NCBI GenBank assembly: GCA_018806985.1
Contig: JADANN010000365.1
Coordinates: forward strand, 792,001-856,000
Length of the DNA stretch: 64,000 nt
Source of the DNA: Angiostrongylus vasorum
Lineage: Eukaryota; Nematoda; Chromadorea; Rhabditida; Metastrongylidae
Direction: 5' to 3'
Part shown: piece after piece, positions 12,401 to 24,300 of the stretch
Position numbering within the stretch: the first letter of the stretch is position 1
Layout of the letters: every line of letters begins with the position of its first letter
Made by a program: the position numbers and the translations under genes
The notes under the pieces: generated by a model
What the model was told of the DNA's origin: nothing
Databases searched by the model: none
The model's input: the letters and a program-made list of their open reading frames with translations, nothing else

Positions 12401-13746
12401 GGTTTGCTAAGATAATGTTTGAGGAATTTCATATTTGAAACCACGGATTAGAATGGAATAGATATGGCGAAAGGAGGTACGAATTTGTTATAATGGGAAG
12501 TAGTACTCGTAGTAGCCAACGATTCCAGAAGCTCTTCAACGGAAAGCAGAGAAGGTTCCACGTTGTTCTCCACATTTCCAACCGCTTTATTGTTTAATTA
12601 GTTATTCGTGTTAAGTAGAAATCGGTTTTAAAAGCTTGAATTCGTAGTGGGTTTAAGTTCAGAACAGCAGTTCAGATATACTATACATAACCTTAGAGAG
12701 ACAGAGGAAAGTCTTCCGTACGTGGGTCTTTAAGTCAAGTCCTCAAGTCGTCTCGGTATCACAAGAGAAAAATTGGAGTTGTTTGTGAAACTAGAATCGA
12801 CCTTTATGGAGGCATATAAAGTTCCACTTTTGACCGTCAATTGACTGTTACTTCATTTCGGTTTGCTACGGTTATGGCATCGTACACTGATGAGATATGG
12901 AAAATACCGCAATGACACAAATTGCAAAACACGTCCACTGCTTTTCGGGGAGTGGTGGTAGTGCAGTGAACCACAATAAGTCTTAGTAAATAGTACCATG
13001 TAATATATACCACCTCCTGAAGTGCATCAGTTACCAAACCAAAAAGCTATTGTCTGTTATCGAAAAGGATTAGGCTTGTCACATTGTCCTCTAGCGGTCA
13101 GTCAACTAGTCACAGGATTCACTGTCTTCATAGCAACATCTGAGATCCTAAAAGAATACGAATAGCAATCTGAGACCACCATGGCGTGGCTGACTCGGGT
13201 TTCCAGCGGAAATCGTGATCGACCGGCATTCACCATGTTAGTGAGAAAAGCAATTCTAAAGTGGCAACCGAGGCCAAGTATGAGCTTGATCAGCTCGGTG
13301 GAACCAAGGTTTCAGGACCCAGAGGATGTGTGGGGTCAGGACAGGTTCTCATCTATCAATCTGTGGAATTGAAAAACCAGCACCGCCCATGATGGCCGTA
13401 CATATTGACCTGCTCGGACGGCGGACGAGTTGCACCGGAAGTCAGACGTCTTGTAAGTGAACATGCACCAGACACTAAACGTAAGGACTTACTGTTACGA
13501 TACGAGAGCCTTCATGCATTCTTTTTAGATGTGATTTTTTTCTGTTCCTCTTGGACAGCTGTTTTAATTAAGAGACATCTAATTAATTAGACAAGGAGGT
13601 CTTAGAGGAAAGGACTTAGACATCTAGTTAGTTAAATGTTTGTGAATATCTGTTTGACTTTATCGTGCCTTCTCATTTGAACATAGCTTTGAGTTTGATT
13701 GTAGCCGTTAAGTTGCAAATGTAAATTATTTTGCTATAGCAGTGAA
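9491..13746. other. Intergenic stretch without a recognised gene
   Basis: No exon chain, transposon protein or repeat family seen elsewhere in the window was recognised. The longest open frame is on the - strand at 9,816-10,292 (158 codons, basic, ending KRKETPGKRIPE). It could be a transposon fragment but matches no family I know. Shorter frames at 10,674-10,922 and 11,222-11,527 look like chance. Confidence 0.5.
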
Positions 13747-14135
13747 TTTCCAAACGGTTTACCGCCTCATCGTGGCTGGGAGGTGTTCCTGGGTGTCGGA
13801 CTGCGATGCACAGCAAGGGGTTCGTCTCCCCGGCAGGGTTTCCCAGACTGAGAAGGAGTCCGGCGTTTCCATCAGGAAGCTCAGTTAAGAGTAAACTAAT
13901 ACCATGATCCACCACCGTCCTGGTATCAAAGTTGCATGGTGGCAAATCTCCCTCTGATCCACAACGGCTGCGACTGCCTGTCGTGGTGACGACCTGGGGG
14001 CAGACTTTGACCAGGCTGACCTCAAGATTCCAGTGAACCACAATGGCTTAGCCAGCAAATCTCCAAAAAATGGTGATAATGCTGGGGCCCGCACAACTAG
14101 TGAGGACGGGCCGTTCAAATATCAAGTATCAACCA
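13747..14135 (+). repeat. Interspersed repeat family R, copy 3
   Basis: A forward, near full-length copy ending about 50 bp before the first ATG of the CDC16-like gene. Its 3' portion may therefore overlap that gene's promoter or 5' UTR. It shows the same internal landmarks as the other copies: TGGGTGTCGG, TCCCTCTGATCCAC, GTGGTGACGACCT and GCCCGCACAAC. Confidence 0.85.
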
Positions 14136-14192
14136 GTGGATTTCAGACGTGTGAATACACGGTGAGGAAGTTGCTTCTTAATGATAACTGAT

Positions 14193-15249
14193 ATGAATGC
14201 CCTAGCAGCCTCTTCGGCAGCGGCGTTCACAGAGTACGTCTTCTTTTCTTCATCTCTTTCTTTCTTTCTTTCTTTCTTTTTTTTCTTTCTTTCTTTCTTT
14301 CTTTCTTTCTTTCCTTATTTCTTTCTCGATATAGGAGTTTTTTCTCCGTTGTATTTCCAAGCGTAGTTTTTACAGTGGTATAGATAAATTAATGTTCTTT
14401 AGTTATCGAGAAGAGGTGGAACGCAGTACTCTTAGTGAAACCGATCATAAGGTTTTGATCACGTGAGTGATTCACAAGTCTTTGTGTATTTCGTCATCCG
14501 AAGTGTCAGTTCTATTCTATTTTCATTGCTGTTGTTTTCTATTAAGGAGGTATATCAGTCAAGGTGACTATGAGACTGCAACATTTTGGATTGATATTTT
14601 ATATGCGAAGAAAAGCGAAGCCTCGTTTAGTCTGTTTGATTTTGCACAGTACATTAAGGTATGTCACTCTTCGTCACTATTTAATACAGTTATTATTTAC
14701 ACGTATTCATTCGTTTTAAGCTTTATTTTTATTTCTGATCTCTATTTAAGTGTTAAAAATGAGCATCTTTGGCTTTAAGAAGTATTGTTGGATCTGTGGG
14801 CGCGTGTGGCGCAGTGGTCGGATGCCCCCTGCAGCACGTGGGATCGATCCCTGCGCCCATGGCCCACCAAGCTTCACATCCCTCCAGAGTCGCAAACTGA
14901 CACCAGACTTGTCTGGGAGGATAGCAGCACTGGCTGTATACACCGATAGGCCACCGCGAGTCATTGTAAAGGGCAAATATGCATTCAGTCACCTCCAAAC
15001 GATGTTTAATGAAGTCGAATGTATGGCGCATTCCTCAGGGATTGATCAGCGCCGATCAAGCTTTATCCTTTATCCTTTATAGCTAGTAAGAACTAGTAAT
15101 ATCAACTGTAGTATGAGTTACACCGTTTCATGGAAAAACTTAAACAAGCAGCCGTAAAGTATTCTTACTTTTTTGCTCACTAGATCTGTTCTAACAGTTT
15201 CGTTCTTTCCAGTGACGTGGATCACCACAATTTTCATATTAACTACTTT

Positions 15250-15347
<98 letters not shown>

Positions 15348-18300
15348 TTCTACTTTTCTTGGGAACTATAGTTACGGGTTGTTTGTTGGGCTGTCGTGAT
15401 GTATGGATGCATCTTAATTGTTGGAGGCAACCACAAAACTTCCAGTGTGCTTGCTAGTCAAGTGAAGTCTTTTTTTCCACAACCGAGGTGACGGATAAGA
15501 TCCCGGCCGTAGACATAGCCACATCGGGGGTTCATCGTTTTTCCTTGAATATAGCTACGAGGAAGAGTGTTCGGAGTGTATATAAGCCATTGCAGCGCCA
15601 CAAAGGCGATGGCCGTTCTTTGAATGAACCTCAACTTATTGCAAATATTTGCTGGTCACTCTTGGTATTTGTTCAATTTCGCGCTGTCCACTTATGGATC
15701 TTGTAAACGGTTGTAGGTCCTTGACGAAAAGAAGTTTTGTGTACAATTGGTTAATAAATAGATCGTGAGCTCCCTTATGGTAGAGCATGTTTTGCTTTTT
15801 TACCTGCATTTGACCCTTTATTAATCTTTCATGTTCGACTGTTTTCCTGTATATATGCTACATAACTTGGACGCTTGGGTACTTGGACGGCGCGACCTCA
15901 CTGGTTTTGCAGACCACAGCATAATCTTTATTTTTTTGGAGTTTTGCTGGTGTAGCCATTGTGTTTCCCTGGGGTCCCTGAGACCAACCTAGCCAAATTT
16001 TGCATCAGGTCGTCACCACCACATACAGTCTTTTTCCCCTTGTGGATCAGAGGGAGATTTGCCACCATGCGACTTATTTGTTACTAGAACGGTGGCGGAT
16101 CCTGGTATTGGTTTATACTATTCTCTACTCTATCTTTGTATACTACATTGTAGTCACGAATAAAATCAGTCGGGGCGGAAAGCACAGTGGTAGTGATGTC
16201 CGTCATCACGAGCATAATGCTAGTTTGATTCCACTGCGGACCAACCAAGCCTGTCATCCTTTTGAGGTCAGGAAATTGGTACCGGACTTGTCTGGGGAAA
16301 AAATCGCTCTCTGACATCCAATTTGGAACGCTCCAGCCCAGCTACCACAGGGCTCCAGGGAGAATTGGTCGACCAGCATTCTACGACAATCAAGATGAAA
16401 TGGAAATCTTCAAGCAGCAACCAAAGCCACTCGTCAAAGTTGGAGGATGTTCGTGGACAATGGATGCGAGGAAACGAATCGAATATGGGAAGTGCTGGAA
16501 TCCGCATAGAAGACCTGAAGACGGATCGATTAAAATAAAAAAAATAATTAAAAAAATCAACCAAATGTGTCCATGACATTGACACGTATTGTTTCACATA
16601 AGCAAGAATTGTTGTCTTCCTAGACGCTTTTTTCACCAAATATGTTTATGCTTGTGTTTTTGTTTCTGTTGAACAGCAAAATTTGCAAAAGAATACCTGT
16701 TTCTCCCACTCATGTTGTTTGGGGGGACGAAGATAGTTGTGAATTATCTTACTAACATCTATTCCAGATTTGAAATAGTCAACACTTTGCTACCTAGTTC
16801 TGTCGATTATTGCAGGACCTCACGGTTGTTCAACAATACAAACGCATTTCTGAACTCATACTGAGTCGTCACCTTGTTAAGAAACACCTTGTGTTTGCTT
16901 ATTACTATATAAATGCGTTGTACCATCTTCGGATGTTCTCAGTGATAGTACAACTACCAATTGGAAACCTGATGCCATCTGATGGTCTGCCAGTTCGGTA
17001 TCCTGATGTGCATTGTGGGCTGGAGGAATACTTGGATTCATTGAGCGCAGATATAACAGTGATTGATGTAATGCAGTTAAATAAGATGGTAATATCGTTA
17101 AAGGTGGTTGTTTATGCCTATTTATTGACTATTTAGGAATCTAATCAGTTGCTTTTATCAAGTATCCGTGAGCTTCTGTTTTTATCTGCCAACTTCATAC
17201 TGATCTGATTTCTTCTGATTCCATTTCAATTTGTGAAGACGTTTGATCAGTTTAGTTGTTTTCCGCATTAATGGTGGTTTACGGCCGCACATATATTTTA
17301 CTGGAAAATCGAGACTTTGCTACTCGATGCTTGACGGCTGCGTTTTTGCAGGTGGTCGTAGTTCGATGTCATAAATCACATTCATGATTCCTACAATGTT
17401 GATCGTTTTTGATCCCTATATTTGTAGGACCGCCATTGCTTAGTGGCTGAGCAGTTGCTGAAGAAATACAGACTAGTCCCAACTACAGGTGGTGATCCTT
17501 GCTACAGATTGGTGAGTTCCGAAATTGTTTCAGACGCGTATGAGTTGAGAAAGTCTTTCAAAAAACTACCACTTCGTTACGTTATTTCGAATGTAGGAGG
17601 TGAGAGTCCTTGATATATTGAAGGAAGGCGGAAAAGATAAGTTTCGTATCGTACTCGTTCCGTATATTATTCTAGAAGTTTCGAAGCACTCAGATTGGCT
17701 GAAGAAGTTTGTGTTATTGATAAAGCATTTTTCTTAATACTGTAGAATGTACGGAGTGTAAAATAAGGAATAAAGTTGCTTCTTTTTAACATGCAAGGCG
17801 TAACACATTTTCCATTTAAACTGTAGACTGCTAATTTGGAAGTTTTCCACTAGTCTTGACAAAGCTGTGCTAAATTCTTCCTATGTCTAATACTAGGTGG
17901 TTCCAAATATTCATTCGTTGGTGATTTGGTACCTTGCGAGAGCCGATGGAAATATCCAAATCTTTCTAAACTCAGCTGTTATTCCCGCGGACGAACGCTT
18001 TGTTGTACAGCATTTTGGCACCAGCGAACATTTCCCATGCTTCGCGGGTAATAAACCATTGAGAGATACCAGTATTCTCATTAGCAAAATTATAGTACAC
18101 ACTGTTTTGTTTATGTTATTTGAGATGGAGAAAGTATCGAAAACAAGGGATCCACGTGACCCACGACAAAGGACAGAATTAGCTCACAGGTTATATATAA
18201 ATGGTGATGTTGCTAGAGCCTTGGCTGCTACCACTACGATAATGGAGGAATATGGTTTGTATATGGTTCGTTTTTCTACGCGCTTATGTTGTAGATGTTC

Positions 18301-21300
18301 AAGTTTATTCATGATTTCTCTGTTGATGTTATCGTCGATTTTTTTGAAGGACTGTGTTCTTTTGCATGCGAACTGTCTCCATTACTTTCAAGATTGGAAA
18401 AGACTGTTTTTGTTAGCCCATGAACTTGTACTCTCCTTCCCTGATCATCATTACAGTTGGTAGGTGATTTCCTGGTTTCTTGAAGAAGTATTTAATTGTT
18501 GCAGGATGATTTTTTGGCGTTATTTAGGTACGTAGTTGCTGTCTACTATTTCACATGCAATAACATAGCTGCGGCCAAGAATTTTATAAATAAAGCTGCT
18601 CTTATGAGACGAGCTTTTGGAGAGGCGTGGATAGCTTATGGTCATATTTTAGCGACCGAATGTGAAAATGAACAAGCGTTGAATTGCTATTATCGGGCTG
18701 CCCGTATTTTACCTTGGCACTATGAGCCTAAAATGTACATAGGAATGCAATATTGCAGAGTTGGTGTAAGGATGGCAGAGGACTTCCTTCGTGAAGCGTC
18801 CTGCCTTAAATCGTGTGATCCAATTATAATGCATGAACGTGGATCGTATTACTATCGATATAATAAATTCCGCAGTAAGTACCACTGTCTTAGTTCTCAT
18901 TGCTGTGTTTACAGTGATGGGTCAAAATACCTACAAAGTGGTAAGCGGACATCTGTCAGTAATAAGTTAAAAACTTTTGTTTGAGTACGGTTTCTTTTTA
19001 CCAACACTGCTTTGGACCACTATGATCATCGAAGGTTTTGAAGCGTTTTCAAGCAGCTACATGCGTTAGGATGCGGGTCTGTCCGTTCTAGTCTTGTTTT
19101 CGTATATGTATATAACGTTATTTCGCTAAAGATGCAAAGGACTTTTATGTTATGCGTTATGCGCAAGTAGTTATTTTCAGCAGCTGAGCAGTTTTTTCAT
19201 TACGCGCTATTGGCAGTTGTTGGAAAAGGAGAAGTGGGATTGGAATATTATGCCAACCCCTTCTTGGTTATGAGCAAGTACGCTTTTTTATTCTTTATTT
19301 TTACCCATTGTTGCAGTTTTGATTTTGAAATCCTTTTCAATTCTACTAACTAAGGCAAATCGATCGTTTCTGGCAGCCCTTGTTATCAAGTCTTGGCCAT
19401 GTGAGCCGAAGGCTGGGCAAATACAAGGAGTCGATAGCTTTCCATAAGTCAGTTTTTTTTTTATCGCACAACTACGGTACTACACATGAGCACGTTAAGG
19501 TCTAAAAATGGATTTGTATATTCAACGCTTTTTAAGACAGGGCTTCCACATCTCTAATTCTTTTACTATTTCCTATATTTTCTTTCGAAATGCTTGACAG
19601 TCGGAGAAATGAGTTGCTGTCTTTCAGCTTTGAATGCGGCTCTTTTAGGAGAATGTTTTGAGGGGTGTCGTGAATCTATGGCTGATGCTACTCCAATTTA
19701 TACCACAAGAGTTTTCGACCTTTTGCTTCTTTTTTCATTTCGGAATTTTTTTGGCGACCTCCGTCCTTTCGGATGTGTATCTCAAATTTCGTTCATTTGA
19801 ACGGAGTGAAAGGAGTTACAGAAGCATAAGTCTATGTCGCACAAGGGCATTTGTTAGGTTATTCAGAAGTCAATGGGCGTTTCTAACTATATTATTTAAG
19901 ATGTTACAACTTGCTCCATCCTAAACTTTATTATTCAAAATAAAATCCATTTGAATCTACACATTTTTTGCTAACGAGAAACAAGTTTATTTTGTTCCAG
20001 TTGCATAAATATCTGAGTTCTGGAAGCGATGAATTCGTTGAAGGCACTTTTTGCGTCATCGTGTTTGGTGAAGCATCTCTCGCAGAGGAAGTTGTCATAG
20101 GCGAGAGGTGTGCTGAATACGGCGGATGAGGCAAAGTTTCGTAGCCCAACTTATCCAATTTCTGCAGCGCTGGTTCCGCAACTCGTTGTGGTGAAGAAGG
20201 ATAGGCCCGTTTGTTTTGACTAATGCCGGTCGTTGTTGTTGGAGTTTACGGTGCATTTCTTCGATTTGTTGGCAATATTTCTCTGCCGTAATCGTTTCAT
20301 ATGGATTCAAAAAGCTGTGATCAACTCTGCTGCGGGCCACCAAACAGTTCATGAAATGCTGTGGACCCTGATCGCAATCTAACCATTGAGATGATGGTCG
20401 CCGGTTCTCGTGCAGAATCCAATTGTCGTCGCACGTCACAATTTTCACAATTCGGTCAAGAAAAGGGTCGTTTTTGTTATGTAGGATAAGAGCAGACGAC
20501 TTTTCAAAGCGGCGATTTTTTTTTGATTGTTTAATTCGTGCGGCACCCACTTTTCAAGTTTTTTTTCTCTCTCCTATGCGATTCAAGTGGGTGGAAATTG
20601 TCCCTGTTCCTACGCCAAGCTGTTCTGCAAGGTCTTGAACAGTTGTTGGTGCGTTTGCTTCCCTTTTACTCTCACTAGTGCCTTCATTTCGTTTTCGTCA
20701 AGTTCACTGCGACGTCCGCGGTCCTCTTCATCGTCGAGCTCGAAATCACCAGATCGTAATTTTCGGAACCATGTTAGCACTATTGATTCACCAACACTAC
20801 CTTCACACCAAACTTCATTAATGTTTCGAGCCGTCTCTTCTGCACTGCGACCGAGTTTGAACTCTAAAAGAAAGTCTGACGAAAGTACGTTTTTGACATC
20901 TGCTATTGCAGAGTTCAAAATTGGTAAAAGAAAATTTAACTTGTGACAAAATATAAAAACATGGTTAGAAAAAGCAAAATGCCATAGAACAATAAATATT
21001 TTAAATCACTCATTTTTTTTCTGAACAACCTAGTATTTACCCCAGTTTTCCGCCGTAAAATTACACGTCATTGATATGATTGTGATTTACACATCTCAGT
21101 ATCCACACTTTACCATCATCACATATTATGCGAATGTCATTATAGCAACAGTTTGATTGCAGTAAAGCACTACTAATGAATCCTCTGGATTGGCATTCCA
21201 TGGCCTCTATGGCCATGTCATATGCGTGCCTTGGAGAAACAAATATTGCGACTCGATATTTTGCCAAATCACTTGCACGAGCTCCTTATGATGGGGTTAG

Positions 21301-24300
21301 TTGTCCCTCTATTGCTATTAACGACTTCAGTGATTCTTCTACTCACATTTACAAAATTATACAATGCTTGATGAGGTCGAGTGCATAGCGTATTCCTCAG
21401 GTGCTGATCAACGCCAAAAGCTTTATTCTTTTTTTAACAGTATTGCTGTTCCGGTCAGCGTTCTGCGTGAAAGGTAAACGAATAAACCATTCATCATTGA
21501 TTAATCCCTTAGAGATACGGCTTGCATGTTCGTTAAGCATCGTTAGAGATAAATGAAAGCATATCTGGCCTACGCAATTACTTTCGGTGAACTACCACAC
21601 TATCAATTCGCTTCGCTATCCGCCTTAACAAATCTGGCACCGATTTGCTTATCTCAGAGGATTGGAAACTTTAATGAGCTTGGGCGGCGGGAGAGAACGA
21701 ACCAACGTCCGATTGTGTGTCTATTGCAGGGTACCTCTGACCTCTACGCAACACGTGCTGCTTGGTATTTCGTAATAGGAGGAAGTGTATAATGGAGGAA
21801 AAGCGGGAAGGGAGGGATTTGACGAAGTTTTGAAGAATACTTGAAAGAAAATGACTAAACACCGTTTCAAGGCTTTGTTTCCCTTTGATGTCACGGATGA
21901 AGTAATTTTGGTTGTGGCAGCTGATCTGCGTGAGAAAAATGAAAGAGTAGCAGATCGGTTGGTTTATTCATCAAGGAGAACCCCTGTTGTATAGAGTCAC
22001 ATAAATTGGAAAGAGCCAAGAAGTGATTTACATCAGAGGGGAAGTGAATTTTTTCCATTGGATTTTCTTTGTTTCTTCGACTGAATGCAAATCTAGGTAA
22101 TTTGTTGTAGATGGTTCGTAATGCACTCGATAAGCTTGCCCAATTGGAAAATGACTACGTGAGTTGATTCGTTTTATTTTACTTGGTTCATCAAAATGCT
22201 CGAAAACAGCTTTTTGTTCCACAGGTTAGTGCACAAATAGTAGCCGATTTTGAACGGTAGTTTTGAAGTGCAACAACTCAACTCAAACAAAACTTTATTA
22301 GCCGTGAAAGAGCCGATTGAGTCTGTTCATTTTTCTTATAAGATACAATTTGTTTGTTTCGTTAACTGGGATTCTGGATTCGTCTAAAGCATTTGTAGCA
22401 GCATTTTGTTTGCTGAAGGTGTTCATGTACCCTAGTTGTCAACATGCTTGAAAAAGTGGTTTTTAGTTAGAGAGAAATCCGATTAGTAAAATAGGTGAGG
22501 AAAGGTTTTGTAGCCCAACCAAATCAACTTTGTAGCGTTTCCTGTGCAACGTAGAGTTGTGCATCGTTGTCGCAAAGGAACGGGATGACCTTTCTTTTTG
22601 ATCAGCTTTGGATACATGTGCTGTAATTTTTGCGGAATATCACTTCGTGAAAGTATATTTCTGTTTGCGATCTTTTTGCAGAGATTGAAACCCTTTTAAT
22701 GAAATTACCGTATTTGTCGAAAATCAAAAAGTCATCTTAAGCATCTTTTGATAGAAATTCGCCTATAGGAAAAGTTAAGCAGCCTTATCTCATTCCAACT
22801 TCCCTGTTGGACTTCGTCGGTTATAGTTGAGGCTTAAGAAGTGGGTCGTTTTATTTCTGTAGAGAAGTGCAGAATGATTCTATGACAGCGATGTCATTAA
22901 CGCTCGTTCAAGTCATGTGGCTAGCATTTATCAAGCTTTTTTATTCCTTCGTTGTCTTCAAGACAACGAACAATTGTTGGGTCTTGATTTGAATCATGAG
23001 TATTTTGTATTGATGAGCTCAAATGAGGTTGTTCTAAGTTTTTTGTTCCCCTGTCGTTTCGCTGCCTTTGTCTTCTTTATAACCGAATGATTCAAGTCCA
23101 TTGTCCACAGTCGCTCATTCTTGCGATGTGGTTCTTCGTAGTCGCTTCTAGTCGAGTCCAGTGCAGTGAAGTACTACTCGAATGAAGTGTGGTGGACGAC
23201 AAAACAGTCATTTCTAATCAAGGTTACTTTGATGAAGCCGAAGGCACCGAAACGTTAGCGGAATAAGAATTTTATAAACTTGTGTTAACCTATCTGTGAA
23301 GGGAATTACACTGATTATACATATGAGTTAAAATAAAAGTGGGTCTTCATAAACACTACTCCGCTTTAAATCTTGAGTTTTTATATAAGTTCTTAAGTTG
23401 TTTCTGGAAAAACATCTTCGATCGTTTTCGTCTTCACATGGTCATCTTCAACTGCTTGCAGACACCCACAACGTTTTTCGCTACGAAATTTTAAGCACGA
23501 TGGGTGCATTTTGTGTTCGAAAAGCCTTCCAAGCTCCATGCGTTGGATGGAATTGTTTCCGTGGCAGTATGACAACACTTGAATTCATGAGACAAAACTA
23601 TGCGATTTTCATAACTTGAAAGCGTTATTTTTACTAGTCTTCAATCACCTCCCAACGGTTTACCGCCTCATTGTGGCTGGGAGATGTTCCTGGGTGTCGG
23701 GCTGCGATGTACAGCGGGGGGATTCATCATCCCGGCAGTGTCTCCCAAACTGAGAAGGGAGCCCGACGTTTCCATCAGGAAACCTAGCTAAGAGTAAACC
23801 AATACCAGGATCTACCACCGTACTGGTGTCAAAGTCGCATGGTGGCAAATCCCCCTCTGATCCACAAGGGCTGCTACTGCCTGTCGTGGTGACGACCTAG
23901 GGCAGCTTTTGGCCAGGCTGACCTCTAGATTCCATAGAACCACAATAACTTAACCAGAAAATCTCTGAAAAATGGAGGTTATGCTAGGGCCCGCACAGCC
24001 AATGAGGATGAGCCATTCAACTATCAAGTATCAACTAATATCCACTTATAAATTTCAAGATGGCGAAAACGGCCATTATTTTATCCGCGAACTACACAGC
24101 TAGGAATTTTTCCAGGGACTCAAATAATACTGTGTAGTTTGAAGAAAGTTAGAGTTCCTTTCAAGAGTTGTTTTCATCCTTTTGAAACTTGGGCCTACGA
24201 GGATGTAAGATCTTGAATTTGTTTTAAAAAGTATTTTTCGTGGATGGTTTAAGAGAACGTCATTATAACAGTAAAGGAAGTTGTTCACTTTTTAGTTGGA

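Noticed and set aside
13673..14118. Two overlapping - strand open frames
   Set aside because: They are antisense readings of repeat family R and are not conserved between its six copies.
8806..14193. Operon linking the first two genes
   Set aside because: They share a strand, but 5.4 kb with two repeat copies separates them, far beyond usual nematode operon spacing.
14795..14870. Possible tRNA gene with boxes A and B
   Set aside because: No acceptor stem closes it, and the same head and body recur elsewhere, so it is the head of a SINE. The same applies to 33,121 and 51,710.
15173..15457. 94-codon + strand open frame
   Set aside because: Most of it is a translated (TA)n microsatellite.
16262..16639. 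Overlapping open frames on both strands, over 100 codons each
   Set aside because: They fall within a family 2 SINE; the second copy at 33,121 does not preserve them as a common frame.
19584..19800. Possible CDC16 exon after 19,447
   Set aside because: The phase entering from 19,447 meets a stop, and the exon at 21,163 continues the TPR directly in phase.
20423..20946. + strand open frames rich in Ser and Phe
   Set aside because: Antisense shadow of the mariner transposase.
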